Counted from the stretch's first letter, positions 26,715 through 43,956 are shown. The stretch: 64,000 nucleotides of DNA from Archangium primigenium (GCF_016904885.1 NZ_JADWYI010000001.1:1426001-1490000); one strand, 5' to 3'. A program made the numbers and translations. Notes: a model not told the origin generated them from the letters alone.

Positions 26715-26945
26715 TCAGCTCCGGGTCTCATCCTCGGGGGGCAGGGTGGTCCGCGTGGGAACGAGGTACACGTCCAGGCCCTGGACCCGTTGGATCCGGT
26801 GGAAGCGCACCATGTAGTCCTTGCGTGCGGGAGAGCCCTGGCCGAGTTCGAAGTGGGTGTCCCCCACGTTCGCCACCGTGCCCAGCTTGCGGCCGGTCGG
26901 GTCCCTCACCGTCATGCCCTCGTGGATGTCTCCCGGGTCGATCAT
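26715..26945 (-). CDS. Small PRC-barrel/DUF2171-like protein
   Basis: A 76-residue protein (IHEGMTVRDPTGRKLGTVANVGDTHFEL) with the repeated beta-strand pattern of DUF2171/PRC-barrel-like proteins, which act as small adaptor or RNA/protein-binding folds. Its ATG at 26945 follows an AAGGAAAGG ribosome site. It resembles in size and fold two other small proteins at 31.4-32.1 kb. Function unknown. Confidence 0.65.
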   Translation of the reverse strand: MIDPGDIHEGMTVRDPTGRKLGTVANVGDTHFELGQGSPARKDYMVRFHRIQRVQGLDVYLVPTRTTLPPEDETRS

Positions 26946-27016
26946 GTGCTGCCTTTCCTTGGGTGTGCTGCGGGTCCAAGGAGATCAACAGCCTGGGAAT
27001 CCCCGTCCTGCCGGGA

Positions 27017-27036
27017 CCCACCCGGGCGCGGGTGGG
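27017..27036 (-). terminator. Hairpin downstream of mreB
   Basis: Perfect 8-bp arms CCCACCCG and CGGGTGGG around a 4-nt loop GGCG, 17 nt past the mreB stop on the minus strand. It probably ends mreB transcription, although no T-run follows. Confidence 0.5.
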
Positions 27037-27052
27037 AGCCCCGAGCCGCCCG

Positions 27053-28117
<1,065 letters not shown>

Positions 28118-28295
28118 TCAATTCCCCTCACACGTCAGGGGCGCGCGGCAAGCTACTACGGGGCGCCCGATGCCGGAAGAAAAGGCAACTGTCAAGAGGT
28201 GGGCCCGCCCGCTGGGCGTCCGGCCCCGCACACACCCCCGGGCTGGACTCACGGGCTAAGAGCCACATCCTTGGAATCCGAGGGAATCCGGGGGC

Positions 28296-28859
28296 CTAGC
28301 TGGCCGCCTTGTGCTCGGCCTCCTCGGCCCGGAGGAAGTTCTCCGCGGTCTCGCCGGCGTTCTGCTCGGTGGAGACGGCCGGGGGCCGGGGCGGGGGGCT
28401 GACGCTGCCGGCCTCCACGGCATGGCGGTACTCGGGCGTCTGGCGCAGGGCCTCGCTGGTGACGCGCAGCAGGGCCTCGCGCGCCGGCTCGAACAGGAGC
28501 CCGGCCGCGTACCAGAAGGGGGCGTAGTCCAGGCGGATGAGCCCGCTCACGTTCCACCCCTGCTTCTCGTAGTCCCAGGGGCAGCGGCCGAGCGCCTTGC
28601 GCAGGAGCCACCCGGTGGCGAACTCCGCGCCGAAGATGACGGCGGTGTAGGCGAGGGCCCGCAGCGGCCGGGGCAGGAAGCGCAGCCGGTCGTGGAGGAA
28701 TTCCAGGCCCAGGGCCGTGGCCCCGTAGATGGGGTGCATCCAGAGGTAGGTCTTCGCCGTGGCATGACCGTCGCCCTGGAACAGGGCCGCGCTCATTCCG
28801 GTGAAGCACACCTCCATCACCCAGCCGGCACACCCATAGAGGACGAATCGCGGTAGCAC
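28296..28859 (-). CDS. CmpB-like (DUF1113) membrane protein
   Basis: A 187-residue protein with about four hydrophobic segments. The pattern YGCAGWVMEVCF, WMHPIYGATALGLEFLHDR, CPWDYEKQGWNVSGLIRLDY fits the 'putative ABC-transporter type IV' (CmpB/DUF1113) family. The start is a GTG at 28859 without a visible ribosome site; the next ATG (28817) would delete half of the first helix, so the GTG is preferred. The C-terminal 50 residues are polar and charged. Function unknown. Confidence 0.7.
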   Translation of the reverse strand: MLPRFVLYGCAGWVMEVCFTGMSAALFQGDGHATAKTYLWMHPIYGATALGLEFLHDRLRFLPRPLRALAYTAVIFGAEFATGWLLRKALGRCPWDYEKQGWNVSGLIRLDYAPFWYAAGLLFEPAREALLRVTSEALRQTPEYRHAVEAGSVSPPPRPPAVSTEQNAGETAENFLRAEEAEHKAAS

Positions 28860-28974
28860 ACCGCGAACCTAGGAATGCTTCGCGCGCGGAGCACCTGGGC
28901 CCCGGGTCCGGGGAACCGGCGCGCGCGCGCCATCCAACACTGGGGACACGGGGGCGTGTAGGTGCCCCGATGCG

Positions 28975-29694
28975 TCAACGCTTGAGGGCGTATTTGCCAA
29001 TCACATAGAGCGCGCGCACGCCGTCCTTCCAGCCAATCTTCTTGCCCTCCTCGAAGGTGCGCCCGTGGTAGCTGATGGGGACCTCGAAGATGCGCCAGCC
29101 GCCGCGCGCGACCTTGGCGGTGATCTCCGGCTCGAAGCCGAAGCGGTTCTCCTCCACCTTCACGGAGCGGATGACCTCGGTGCGGAAGGCCTTGTAACAG
29201 GTCTCCATGTCCGTGAGGTTCAGGTTGCTGGCCATGTTGGACAGGGTGGTCAGGAAGTGGTTGAGCACCGAGTGCCAGAAGTACAACACGCGCCGGGGCG
29301 TGCCGGTGAAGCGGCTGCCGAAGACGACGTCGGCCGAGCCGTCCAGGATGGGCTGGATGACGCGGGGGATGTCGCGCGGGTCGTACTCGAGGTCCGCGTC
29401 CTGGACGATGATGATGTCGCCGGTGGCCTCGGCGAAGCCCCGGCGCAGGGCGGCGCCCTTGCCCTGGTTCTTCTCCTGCAGGACGACGCGGACCTCGTTG
29501 CGGTTGGCGGGGCTGGCGCCCGCGACGCCCAGCCCTTCGGAGGCCAGACGCTGGAGGAACTCGCGGCTGCCGTCCCGCGAGCAGTCATCCACGAGGACGA
29601 GCTCCTTGGGGAAGTCCACCGCGGAGACGCGGCGGATGATTTCGGCGAGCGTGGGAATCTCGTTGTAGACGGGGATGATGACCGAGACGAGCAT
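28975..29694 (-). CDS. Family 2 glycosyltransferase (polyprenol-phosphate sugar synthase-like)
   Basis: A 239-residue GT2 enzyme. It has the opening [10 protein letters not shown], nucleotide-binding [14 protein letters not shown], and the metal-binding DADLEYDP (DxD). The acceptor-side segment includes [18 protein letters not shown] and the C-terminal [18 protein letters not shown], as in DPM1-like synthases that transfer a hexose to polyprenyl phosphate. No C-terminal membrane helices are present. The 60-nt gap to the decarboxylase on the same strand suggests possible co-transcription. Confidence 0.9.
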   Translation of the reverse strand: MLVSVIIPVYNEIPTLAEIIRRVSAVDFPKELVLVDDCSRDGSREFLQRLASEGLGVAGASPANRNEVRVVLQEKNQGKGAALRRGFAEATGDIIIVQDADLEYDPRDIPRVIQPILDGSADVVFGSRFTGTPRRVLYFWHSVLNHFLTTLSNMASNLNLTDMETCYKAFRTEVIRSVKVEENRFGFEPEITAKVARGGWRIFEVPISYHGRTFEEGKKIGWKDGVRALYVIGKYALKR

Positions 29695-29754
29695 GGCGGG
29701 ACGGGGCTCTAGCCGATTTTGACGCCCCGCGCGACTCTTCCGGTGCTCCCTTTC

Positions 29755-31188
29755 TCAGACGGCCCGTCGCAGGGCCTCCAGGAGCCCCTCCAGGTCCACG
29801 TCCGTGGTGAGGGGGTTGATGAGGGTGGTGCGCAGCCACACCCGTCCGCCCAGGGTGGTGCGCACCAGGTAGAAGTCCCCCTGGGTGACGAGGCGCTCGC
29901 GCAGCCGGGCCTGGAGCGCGTCGAGCGCCGCCTCGGGCACGCCCGGGGGGGTGTGCCGGAAGCAGACGATGTTGCAGTCGGGCCGCAGCGCCAACTGGAA
30001 GTCCGGGGCGGCCTCCAGCCGGTCGGCGAAGCGGCGCGCCAGGTCGAAGCTGGCGGTGAGGGCGTCGGCGAACACCCGGGTGCCCAGCACCCGCAGGCAC
30101 GTGTACAGCTTGAGCGCCATCATCTCCTTGGTGCACTCCAGGGTGCGCTGCGCCACGTCGTTCCAGTCGCGCGTCCCCTCGCCGTGGAAGAGGTAGGAGG
30201 CCTCCTGGGAGAAGGCCTCGAAGGAGCGGTGGCCCTCGCGAAAGAGCACCGCGGTGATGAGCGCGGGCATCAGCATCATCTTGTGCGCGTCCCACACCAC
30301 CGAGTCCGCGCGCTCGATGCCCCGGACCTGGGACCGGTAGCGCTCGCTGAGCACCATGGAGGCGCCGTGGGCCCCATCCACGTGGAACCACAGGCCCTCG
30401 CGCTCGCAGAAGTCCGCCACCGCCTCCAGCGGGTCCACCGCGCCGGTGGACGTGGAGCCGGCGCTGGCCACCACGGCCAGGGGGTGGCGGCCGGCGCGCC
30501 GGGCCGCGGCGAGCGCCTCGCCGAGCGCGTCCGGGCGCAGGCGGAAGTGGGCGTCCACGGGCACCGGCGTCACGCCCCCCTCGCCCCAGCCCATCACCCG
30601 GGTGGCGCGCGCCAGGCAGTAGTGGGCCGTCTCCGGCACGAGCACGGTGAGCGGGGGGCCGGCGGCCGAGCCCTGCTTCCAGACGTCATGGCCCGCCCGG
30701 GCCTGGCGCGCGGCGAGCAGGGCGGTGAGGTTGCCCACCGAGCCCCCCGAGGTGAGCACGCCATGGGCCCCGGCGGGCAGGCCCAAGAGCCCCGCCATCC
30801 ACCCGAGCACGTGGCGCTCCATGGCGGTGGCCACGGGCCCCATCTCGTAGACGGCCATGCCGTTGTTGAGCAGCGAGGAGACGAAGTCGCTCAGGGCCGC
30901 GAGCGGCAGGGGCGCGGAGACCTGGTGGCCCACGTAGTGGGGGTGGTGCAGGTGGTGGGAGGCCGTCACCACCCGGCCGAGCAGCTCCGCGGCCTCCGCC
31001 GAGGGCTCCGCGCCGAAGGTCGCCGGGAAGTCCGCGAGCAGCCGCTCCGGGGGCGCCCAGGGCAGCACGGGGCCCTCGCGCCGCTGGGAGCGGGCCAGGT
31101 GGTCGGCGAGCAGGTCCACCACCTGATGACCCAGGCGGCGGAAGGTCTCGGGATCGTAGGCGGCCAGGTCGGTGCGCGGAGCAATCAT
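29755..31188 (-). CDS. PLP-dependent group II amino acid decarboxylase
   Basis: A 477-residue enzyme of the aromatic-L-amino-acid/glutamate decarboxylase family. The PLP lysine is Lys303 in DAHKMMLMP, preceded by FHVDGAHGAS, the Asp/Ala pair contacting the cofactor. Sequence TSGGSVGNLTALLAAR at 146-161 forms the phosphate pocket. Such enzymes decarboxylate amino acids to amines, for example in siderophore or signalling-molecule supply; the substrate is not visible. The ATG at 31188 fits the family's N-terminus (YDPETFRRLGHQVVDLLADHL). A strong hairpin lies right before the start codon. Confidence 0.9.
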   Translation of the reverse strand: MIAPRTDLAAYDPETFRRLGHQVVDLLADHLARSQRREGPVLPWAPPERLLADFPATFGAEPSAEAAELLGRVVTASHHLHHPHYVGHQVSAPLPLAALSDFVSSLLNNGMAVYEMGPVATAMERHVLGWMAGLLGLPAGAHGVLTSGGSVGNLTALLAARQARAGHDVWKQGSAAGPPLTVLVPETAHYCLARATRVMGWGEGGVTPVPVDAHFRLRPDALGEALAAARRAGRHPLAVVASAGSTSTGAVDPLEAVADFCEREGLWFHVDGAHGASMVLSERYRSQVRGIERADSVVWDAHKMMLMPALITAVLFREGHRSFEAFSQEASYLFHGEGTRDWNDVAQRTLECTKEMMALKLYTCLRVLGTRVFADALTASFDLARRFADRLEAAPDFQLALRPDCNIVCFRHTPPGVPEAALDALQARLRERLVTQGDFYLVRTTLGGRVWLRTTLINPLTTDVDLEGLLEALRRAV

Positions 31189-31189
31189 G

Positions 31190-31214
31190 GCCCCGCTGCA
31201 TGCGCCAGCGGGGC
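31190..31214 (-). promoter_or_regulatory. Hairpin abutting the decarboxylase start codon
   Basis: Perfect 9-bp arms (31190-31198 and 31206-31214, GCCCCGCTG type) with a 7-nt loop. On the mRNA the stem ends one nucleotide before the ATG at 31188, covering the region where a ribosome site would lie; no Shine-Dalgarno sequence is seen. It could reduce translation initiation. The rest of the 200-nt divergent gap to 31389 shows nothing distinctive. Confidence 0.4.
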
Positions 31215-31388
31215 GCGGGCCGTCAATGGGCTCGGGCGGAGGGGCGCGGGCACCCCGGGGCCCGTCTTCCCGCCCGCTTCCCGGGGGAGCGGCGAGGGCG
31301 GGGCCTCCCGTGGGGATGTTCCCGGCCCCTCGGGGGCGCACCCTCCAGGGAGACAACCCACAGTCGGACTTCCACAGGGAGCGGTGCG

Positions 31389-31691
31389 ATGCGCCTTTCG
31401 GACGAGAACCTACGGGGACGGACCATCATCGGCGCGGACGGCAAGGTCATCGGGGAGGTGGGGACCTTGTTCCTCGACAGCACGAGCTTCCGGGTGGAGT
31501 CCTTCCAGGTGAAGCTGGACAAGCCCATCGCCGAGCTGCTCGGCACCCCGCACAGCCTCTTCCGCCCGGGCGTCATCGAGGTGCCCGTCAGCCTGGTGCA
31601 GTCCGTGGGGGACACGCTCGTCTTGAACGTGGCCGTGGAGGGCTTGCGCCAGGTGCTGCCCATGGACACCGAGGCCCCCGGCCTCCACTAG
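31389..31691 (+). CDS. PRC-barrel domain protein
   Basis: A 100-residue protein: LRGRTIIGADGKVIGEVGTL, LDSTSFRVESFQVKLDK and a C-terminal LVLNVAVEGLRQVLP, the pattern of a stand-alone PRC-barrel (small beta-barrel). It starts at ATG 31389 with GGGAG upstream. It lies 87 nt ahead of a second small protein of similar fold; both lead into dapD. Confidence 0.8.
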   Translation: MRLSDENLRGRTIIGADGKVIGEVGTLFLDSTSFRVESFQVKLDKPIAELLGTPHSLFRPGVIEVPVSLVQSVGDTLVLNVAVEGLRQVLPMDTEAPGLH

Positions 31692-31778
31692 GCGGGCGGG
31701 CGAGGGGAACGGCCGCTCCGCGTGCCGCTCCCCATTGCGCCCGGGGCGCCCCACCTTTGCTTCCAGGGAGGTGTGCTC

Positions 31779-32087
31779 ATGGAAACGCACTGGTGGGATT
31801 CCCCGTTCGAGCGGCGGTCCATCCAACATGCCATGAAGGTGCGGGACGAGGATGGCCACGTGCTCGGGCGGGTGGCGGGCATTGGCGAGACGGTGGTGTT
31901 CATGCGCAAGCGCTTCTCGCGCGAGCTGTGGGCCGTGCCCCTGTCCCATGTCCTGCGCGTGACGGGCGAGGGCGTGTTCGTGTCGGGCAAGGCCCTGGAG
32001 GCCCTGGAGCCCGTGGGGGACCGGCTGCGGACCGAAGTGGTGACCGCCATTCATCCGCTCACCGAGCCCGCGCACGACGCGTCATGA
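31779..32087 (+). CDS. Small PRC-barrel-like protein
   Basis: A 102-residue protein (HAMKVRDEDGHVLGRVAGIG, ELWAVPLSHVLRVTGEGVFV) with the beta-strand repeat of PRC-barrel-like folds, less clearly a member than its neighbour. The ATG at 31779 has GGGAGG 8 nt upstream. Function unknown. Confidence 0.65.
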   Translation: METHWWDSPFERRSIQHAMKVRDEDGHVLGRVAGIGETVVFMRKRFSRELWAVPLSHVLRVTGEGVFVSGKALEALEPVGDRLRTEVVTAIHPLTEPAHDAS

Positions 32088-32129
32088 GGATGGTGCGCCC
32101 CGGGCCTTTTCATGCTTGAAGCACGGCCC

Positions 32130-32954
32130 ATGTCCTCCATCGAGAATCTGTCCCAGAGGGTGTCCGCGGCCTTCGCCGACCGGACGAAGCTGAAGGACGC
32201 GGACCACGCGGCCGCGGTGCGCGAGACGCTCGCGCTGCTCGACTCGGGTGCCCTGCGGGTGGCGGAGAAGACGGCCACCGGCTGGACGGTGCACGCCTGG
32301 GTCAAGGAAGCCATCCTCCTGTACTTCGCCCTGTCCGAGATGAAGGTGATGGAGGTGGGGCCCTTCGAGTTCTTCGACAAGATTCCGCTCAAGAAGGGCC
32401 TGGAGGCGGCGGGCGTGCGGGTGGTGCCCCCGGGCGTGGTGCGCTACGGGGCGCACGTGGAGAAGGGCGCGGTGGTGATGCCCGGCTACGTGAACATCGG
32501 CGCGCACGTGGGCGCGGGCACCATGGTGGACACCTGGGCCACGGTGGGCAGCTGCGCCCAGGTGGGCCGCAACGTGCACCTGTCCGGCGGCGTGGGCCTC
32601 GGGGGCGTGCTCGAGCCGCCCACGGCCTCGCCCGTCATCATCGAGGACGGCGCCTTCATCGGCAGCCGCTGCATCGTGGTGGAGGGCGTGGTGGTGGAGG
32701 AGGAGGCGGTGCTCGGCGCCAACGTGGTGCTCACGGCCTCCACGCCCATCATCGACGTCTCGGGCCCCGAGGAGAAGGTCCACAAGGGCCGTGTGCCGGC
32801 GCGCAGCGTGGTGATTCCCGGCATGAAGGAGAAGCAGTTCCCGGCGGGCCGCTACATGGTGCCGTGCGCGCTCATCATCGGGCAGCGCAAGGAGAGCACC
32901 GACAAGAAGACGAGTCTCAACGCGGCGCTGCGCGACTTCGCGGTGTCGGTCTAG
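32130..32954 (+). CDS. dapD: 2,3,4,5-tetrahydropyridine-2,6-dicarboxylate N-succinyltransferase
   Basis: A 274-residue enzyme of the succinylase route to diaminopimelate and lysine, with the left-handed beta-helix hexapeptide repeats (VVMPGYVNIGAHVGAGTMVD, GSCAQVGRNVHLSGGVGLGG) and C-terminal GRYMVPCALIIG typical of DapD. The ATG at 32130 gives the same length as the E. coli enzyme; an in-frame ATG at 32112 would add six residues. It is followed by a bestrophin gene and dapE on the same strand, so this is a lysine/cell-wall precursor cluster. Confidence 0.95.
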   Translation: MSSIENLSQRVSAAFADRTKLKDADHAAAVRETLALLDSGALRVAEKTATGWTVHAWVKEAILLYFALSEMKVMEVGPFEFFDKIPLKKGLEAAGVRVVPPGVVRYGAHVEKGAVVMPGYVNIGAHVGAGTMVDTWATVGSCAQVGRNVHLSGGVGLGGVLEPPTASPVIIEDGAFIGSRCIVVEGVVVEEEAVLGANVVLTASTPIIDVSGPEEKVHKGRVPARSVVIPGMKEKQFPAGRYMVPCALIIGQRKESTDKKTSLNAALRDFAVSV

Positions 32955-33011
32955 CGCCCTGTCGGCTCACGCGGGATGGCGGGGTGGCGCGGCCACCCGG
33001 GGAGTGTGGTG

Positions 33012-34127
33012 ATGATTGTCGGTGGGAAGATCTCCTGGCGCATCGTTCTCAAATACACGGGCCGACCGGTGGTCGTGCACGTGCTGCTGGCCACCTGCGT
33101 GGCCCTGGCCTACCAGGAGTTCGAGATCAGCGCCCTGGCGGTGCCGGCGCTGCCCGTCACCGTGCTCGCCGCGAGCATCGGCATCCTGCTGACCTTCCGC
33201 AACAACAACGCCTACGACCGCTGGTGGGAGGCGCGCACCCTGTGGGGCGCGCTGGTGAACACCTCGCGCACGTTCGCCCGTCAGCTCATCACCTACCTGC
33301 CCATCCCCGACGGCGCGCCGCCCGGCGAGGCCACCGCCCCGTCCACCACGGCGCTGCTCAAGACGGCCGGGGAGCCCAAGCCCACCGTCACGCTCGGCTC
33401 CAGTGACGGGGCCGTGCGCGACCGCTTCGGCAAGGCCCGCGGCGCCTTCCTCTCCGCGCCCGAGCACACGGACACCCCCTCCGGGATGGATGCCGCGCGG
33501 CCCTTCCGGGCGCCCAGCGAGGGCATCACCGCGGATGCGCGCGAGCTGGTGTACGCGCAGATCGGCTTCGTGAACGCCCTGCGCCACCACCTGCGCCGCC
33601 AGGACCCGTTCCCCACCCTCGCGCCCTTCTTCCGCCCCGCCGTGCTGGACGCCCTGCGCGAGGAGCAGAACGTGCCCACGGCCATCGCCGTGTGGGTGTC
33701 GGCCCGGCTGCGCCGCATCTTCTCCGAGACGCCCGGCCCCGAGGCCATGCTGCGGCTGACGCTCCTGGACAACTCGCTCACCGAGCTGGTGAACATCCTC
33801 GGCGCGTGCGAGCGCATCAAGAACACGCCCATTCCGCTCCAGTACGACCTGTTGCCGCGCGTGATGGTGCGCGCCTACCTGGTGATGCTGCCCCTGGGCG
33901 TGGTGGCCGAGCTCGGCATGCTCACCCCGCTGGTCACCGCCGTCATCGCCTTCCTCTTCATCGCCATGGACGCGGTGGGCCGCGACGTGGAGACGCCCTT
34001 CGAGGACGGCTACAGCGACACGCCCATGACGGCGCTCTGCCGCACCATCGAGATCAACCTGCGGCAGATGCTCGGCGAGAAGGAGCTGCCGCCCCCCTTG
34101 CAGCCCAAGGACGGACTGCTCTACTGA
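33012..34127 (+). CDS. Bestrophin-family anion channel protein
   Basis: A 371-residue membrane protein with the bestrophin signature RNNNAYDRWWEARTLWGALV near residues 63-82 and LVAMDAVGRDVE-like sequence (FIAMDAVGRDVETPFED) near the C-terminus. Bacterial relatives form pentameric anion or cation channels. Compared with typical bacterial members, an extra hydrophilic, Pro/Ala-rich stretch of about 75 residues (98-173) interrupts the cytoplasmic region after the second helix. The ATG at 33012 has GGGGAG 7 nt upstream. It sits between dapD (57 nt gap) and dapE (26 nt gap), so the three are probably co-transcribed. Confidence 0.85.
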   Translation: MIVGGKISWRIVLKYTGRPVVVHVLLATCVALAYQEFEISALAVPALPVTVLAASIGILLTFRNNNAYDRWWEARTLWGALVNTSRTFARQLITYLPIPDGAPPGEATAPSTTALLKTAGEPKPTVTLGSSDGAVRDRFGKARGAFLSAPEHTDTPSGMDAARPFRAPSEGITADARELVYAQIGFVNALRHHLRRQDPFPTLAPFFRPAVLDALREEQNVPTAIAVWVSARLRRIFSETPGPEAMLRLTLLDNSLTELVNILGACERIKNTPIPLQYDLLPRVMVRAYLVMLPLGVVAELGMLTPLVTAVIAFLFIAMDAVGRDVETPFEDGYSDTPMTALCRTIEINLRQMLGEKELPPPLQPKDGLLY

Positions 34128-34153
34128 GGGGGCTCCCGCCGGGAGCCCTCCGC

Positions 34154-35230
34154 ATGTCCGACCTCGCCCACCGCCTCGCGCAGTCCACCCTGGCCCTGTG
34201 CCGCATCCCCAGCCCCATCGGCGAGGAGAAGGCCCTCGCCGACCACGTGGAGACCTGGGCCCGCGCCCACTTCCCGCCCGCCGAGGTGTTCCGCCTGGGG
34301 CACTCGCTGGTGCTGGGCAACCTCCTGGACCCGAGGCCCACGGTGGCGCTCGTGGGCCACCTGGACACGGTGCCCGCCCACCCCGAGGACCGCGCGCCGC
34401 GCATCGAGGGCGAGCGGGTGTTCGGCCTGGGTGCCTCGGACATGAAGGGGGGCCTCGCGGTGATGCTCGCGCTGGCCGAGGACCTGCCCCGCGCGCGGCT
34501 GCCGGTCAACCTCGTCTGGGTGCTCTACGAGCGCGAGGAGGGGCCCTACCTGGAGAGCGGCCTCGGGCCCCTGTTCGAGGCGCGCGAGGAATTGCGGCGG
34601 GTGCGCTTCGGCATCGCCATGGAGCCCACGGACGGGGTGGTGCAGGTGGGGTGTGTGGGCACGCTGCACGCGAGCCTGCGCTTCCAGGGCCGCAGCGCGC
34701 ACTCGGCGCGGCCGTGGCAGGGGGAGAACGCCATCCACAAGGCGGGGCCGCTGCTCGCGCACCTGCTCACGCGGCCGAGGCGCGAGGTGGTGCACGGCGA
34801 CTTCACCTTCTACGAGGTCATGAGCATCACCAAGGCCTCCGGCGGGCGCGCGCGCAACGTGGTGCCCGAGGCCTTCGAGCTCAACCTCAACTACCGCTTC
34901 GCCCCGGGCAAGACGGTGGCCCAGGCCCAGGCGGACGTGCACGCGCTGGTGGGGGACGCGGCGGAGGTGAGCTTCACGGACCTGGCCCCGAGCGGCCGGG
35001 TGTGCGCGGACAACCCGCTCTTCCAGCGGCTCCTGGCGCTCACGGGCCTGCCCGCGGCCTCCAAGCAGGCGTGGACGGACGTGGCGCGCTTCTCCGAACT
35101 CGGCGTGGACGCGGTGAACTTCGGCCCCGGGGAGACGGCCCAGGCCCATCAGGCCAACGAGAGCGCCCCCATTGCCGCCCTGGCCGTGGCCCACGAGAAG
35201 CTGGCGCGCTTCCTCACCGAGGCGGGCTGA
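34154..35230 (+). CDS. dapE: Succinyl-diaminopimelate desuccinylase (M20 family)
   Basis: A 358-residue M20 metallohydrolase that removes succinate from N-succinyl-LL-diaminopimelate. Motifs: VGHLDTVPAHP (metal-binding His, catalytic Asp), GASDMKGGLAV (bridging Asp), EREEGPY (catalytic Glu and metal Glu) and AHQANESAP near the C-terminus (His ligand). The dimerisation segment HASLRFQGRSAHSARPWQGE resembles actinobacterial-type DapE. Placement after dapD supports the assignment over a generic carboxypeptidase. Confidence 0.88.
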   Translation: MSDLAHRLAQSTLALCRIPSPIGEEKALADHVETWARAHFPPAEVFRLGHSLVLGNLLDPRPTVALVGHLDTVPAHPEDRAPRIEGERVFGLGASDMKGGLAVMLALAEDLPRARLPVNLVWVLYEREEGPYLESGLGPLFEAREELRRVRFGIAMEPTDGVVQVGCVGTLHASLRFQGRSAHSARPWQGENAIHKAGPLLAHLLTRPRREVVHGDFTFYEVMSITKASGGRARNVVPEAFELNLNYRFAPGKTVAQAQADVHALVGDAAEVSFTDLAPSGRVCADNPLFQRLLALTGLPAASKQAWTDVARFSELGVDAVNFGPGETAQAHQANESAPIAALAVAHEKLARFLTEAG

Positions 35231-35260
35231 GACGGGCGCCGCCCGGTGTTGCAGAGGGTG

Positions 35261-35512
35261 ATGAGTCCCGCGATGAGTCCCTCCTTGCGGCGCCTGGTGG
35301 TGGTGCTCGTGTTGATCGCCCTGTTGGTCTTCGACTGGCATCCGGATGCCCGGCTGCTCAGCGAGCCCGCGCGGCGGCGCCAGGAAGATCGGCCCCTGCC
35401 CGAGGACCCGGAGGGCGTGGCCACTCCGGCGGCGCGCGCCACCCGGGCCCTCCCTCAGCGCGCGACACGAGGCCCGCGTCAAGCGGCGCGGCGGCGGCTG
35501 CCGCTCGAGTGA
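35261..35512 (+). CDS. Small hypothetical membrane-anchored protein
   Basis: An 83-residue frame with one strong hydrophobic segment (LVVVLVLIALLVF) near residues 11-23 followed by an Arg/Pro-rich tail. The start could also be 35273; neither has well-spaced ribosome-site support (AGAGGG ends at 35258). It fills the 296-nt gap between dapE and the convergent NRPS. It may be real, but a chance frame cannot be excluded. Confidence 0.4.
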   Translation: MSPAMSPSLRRLVVVLVLIALLVFDWHPDARLLSEPARRRQEDRPLPEDPEGVATPAARATRALPQRATRGPRQAARRRLPLE

Positions 35513-35526
35513 GCCTTGGACGGCGC

Positions 35527-42675
<7,149 letters not shown>

Positions 42676-42719
42676 GGAGCGCGCCGACTCTAGTGCCTCC
42701 CTGGCCTTGGGGCCCGGGC

Positions 42720-43955
42720 TTACCGCCAGAAACCCACGGAGACGCCGAAGTTGGAGTAGCGCCGCGCGACGTCGAAGGAGGCCGTCAGGGCCCAGTCGTC
42801 GAGGTAGCGGAAGAGGAACAGCTCGAAGCCGCCGGTGAGGTGGGGGCGCACGGGCCGGTCCGGGTAGGGCGAGGGCTCCAGGAAGGCCCCCAGGCGCGAG
42901 CGCAGCCGGTGCGGGAAGGACTCGTGCTCCACGCCCAGGCGCGGCTGGAGCATGGCGCGCGCGCCCACGAACTCCGGGCTCGAGAGCGACGTGAAGGAGT
43001 GCACCGACACCGCGTTCTCCACCGGGGAGATGAGGTCCACCTGCGTGCTGACGAGCCACCGGCCCGGAATCGCCTGGGGGTCGTCCTCGGTGGGCACCTC
43101 GGCGAAGTGCGCCCCCTCGAGCATCTGCCGACGCGTCGCGGGCGACAGCCGGTTGTACAGCTCCGCGCCCCGACCCAGCCGCCAGCTCACCCCCAGGGAC
43201 ACCGAGGAGGGCGACACCACGGCGGCGTAGATGCGCCGGCCCGCGATGGTGGCCGGCTGGCCCAGCGCGCGCTGCCAGTCACCCAGGAGCTCCGGCCGCA
43301 CCGACAGGCCCAGCCGGTAGGGCCGACCATAGGGACGGTAGAGCACGTCCAGCGCCACGCCCGTGTTGCCGTAGAACCAGTTGCCCTCGGGCTTGTAGCT
43401 GAAGATGGCCTGCCCGCTGTAGATGCCGAAGCCGAGGATGAAGTCGTCGCGCCCCAGCGCGATGGCCCCCGCGAGCGAGGCGTGCAGCAGCGACACGCGG
43501 ATGAGATCGTTCGGGTCGCACGCGGGCGTGTTGCAGTAGCCGATGCGGTAGTTGCGCAGCGAGAAGCCGAAGCCCACGTTGCGGTACTGCAGCGTGAACG
43601 AGCCGATGAGCTGCAGCGTCTCGGGCGCGTTGTCCGGCTGGCCGTCGTTGTCCAGGTCCTTGTCCTGCACCTTGGCCAGCGGCAGGTCCAACCAGGACAG
43701 CGTGACGCCCACGTCCCAGTCCTTGTCCAGCTGGGGCGAGCGGTGGGCGAGCGCCGCCAGGTTGCTCGCGAAGCCCACCACGCCCTCGGCGATGCCCACG
43801 TAGGCGCCCCCGAGCCCCACCACCCGGGAGGAGCCCATGAGCAGCCCCGAGTTGAGGTAGAGCCGCTCGGCACGCGTGGCCTCGGGCACCTCGTCCTGTG
43901 CCCGGGCGCCCGCGCCCGCGAGCAGCACCGCCGCCACGAGCAGGCCCGCGCGCAT
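42720..43955 (-). CDS. Outer membrane beta-barrel protein
   Basis: A 411-residue exported protein with a short signal peptide ending GARAQ. The N-terminal part GSSRVVGLGGAYVGIAEGVVGFASNLAAL resembles the start of FadL/OmpP1-like or UPF0164-type barrels (hydrophobic Gly-rich plug with 'N.A.L'), then many amphipathic strands, ending VSVGFWR. The ligand is unknown. Its ATG lies 1 nt from the stop of the pterin dehydratase gene, so it is in an operon with glpK and that gene. Confidence 0.75.
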   Translation of the reverse strand: MRAGLLVAAVLLAGAGARAQDEVPEATRAERLYLNSGLLMGSSRVVGLGGAYVGIAEGVVGFASNLAALAHRSPQLDKDWDVGVTLSWLDLPLAKVQDKDLDNDGQPDNAPETLQLIGSFTLQYRNVGFGFSLRNYRIGYCNTPACDPNDLIRVSLLHASLAGAIALGRDDFILGFGIYSGQAIFSYKPEGNWFYGNTGVALDVLYRPYGRPYRLGLSVRPELLGDWQRALGQPATIAGRRIYAAVVSPSSVSLGVSWRLGRGAELYNRLSPATRRQMLEGAHFAEVPTEDDPQAIPGRWLVSTQVDLISPVENAVSVHSFTSLSSPEFVGARAMLQPRLGVEHESFPHRLRSRLGAFLEPSPYPDRPVRPHLTGGFELFLFRYLDDWALTASFDVARRYSNFGVSVGFWR

Positions 43956-43956
43956 G

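Noticed and set aside
42676-43059. A 128-codon N-terminal extension of the NRPS frame
   Set aside because: It overlaps the C-terminus of the outer membrane barrel gene, reads as Pro/Leu/Arg-rich noise, and the condensation domain begins just after the ATG at 42675.
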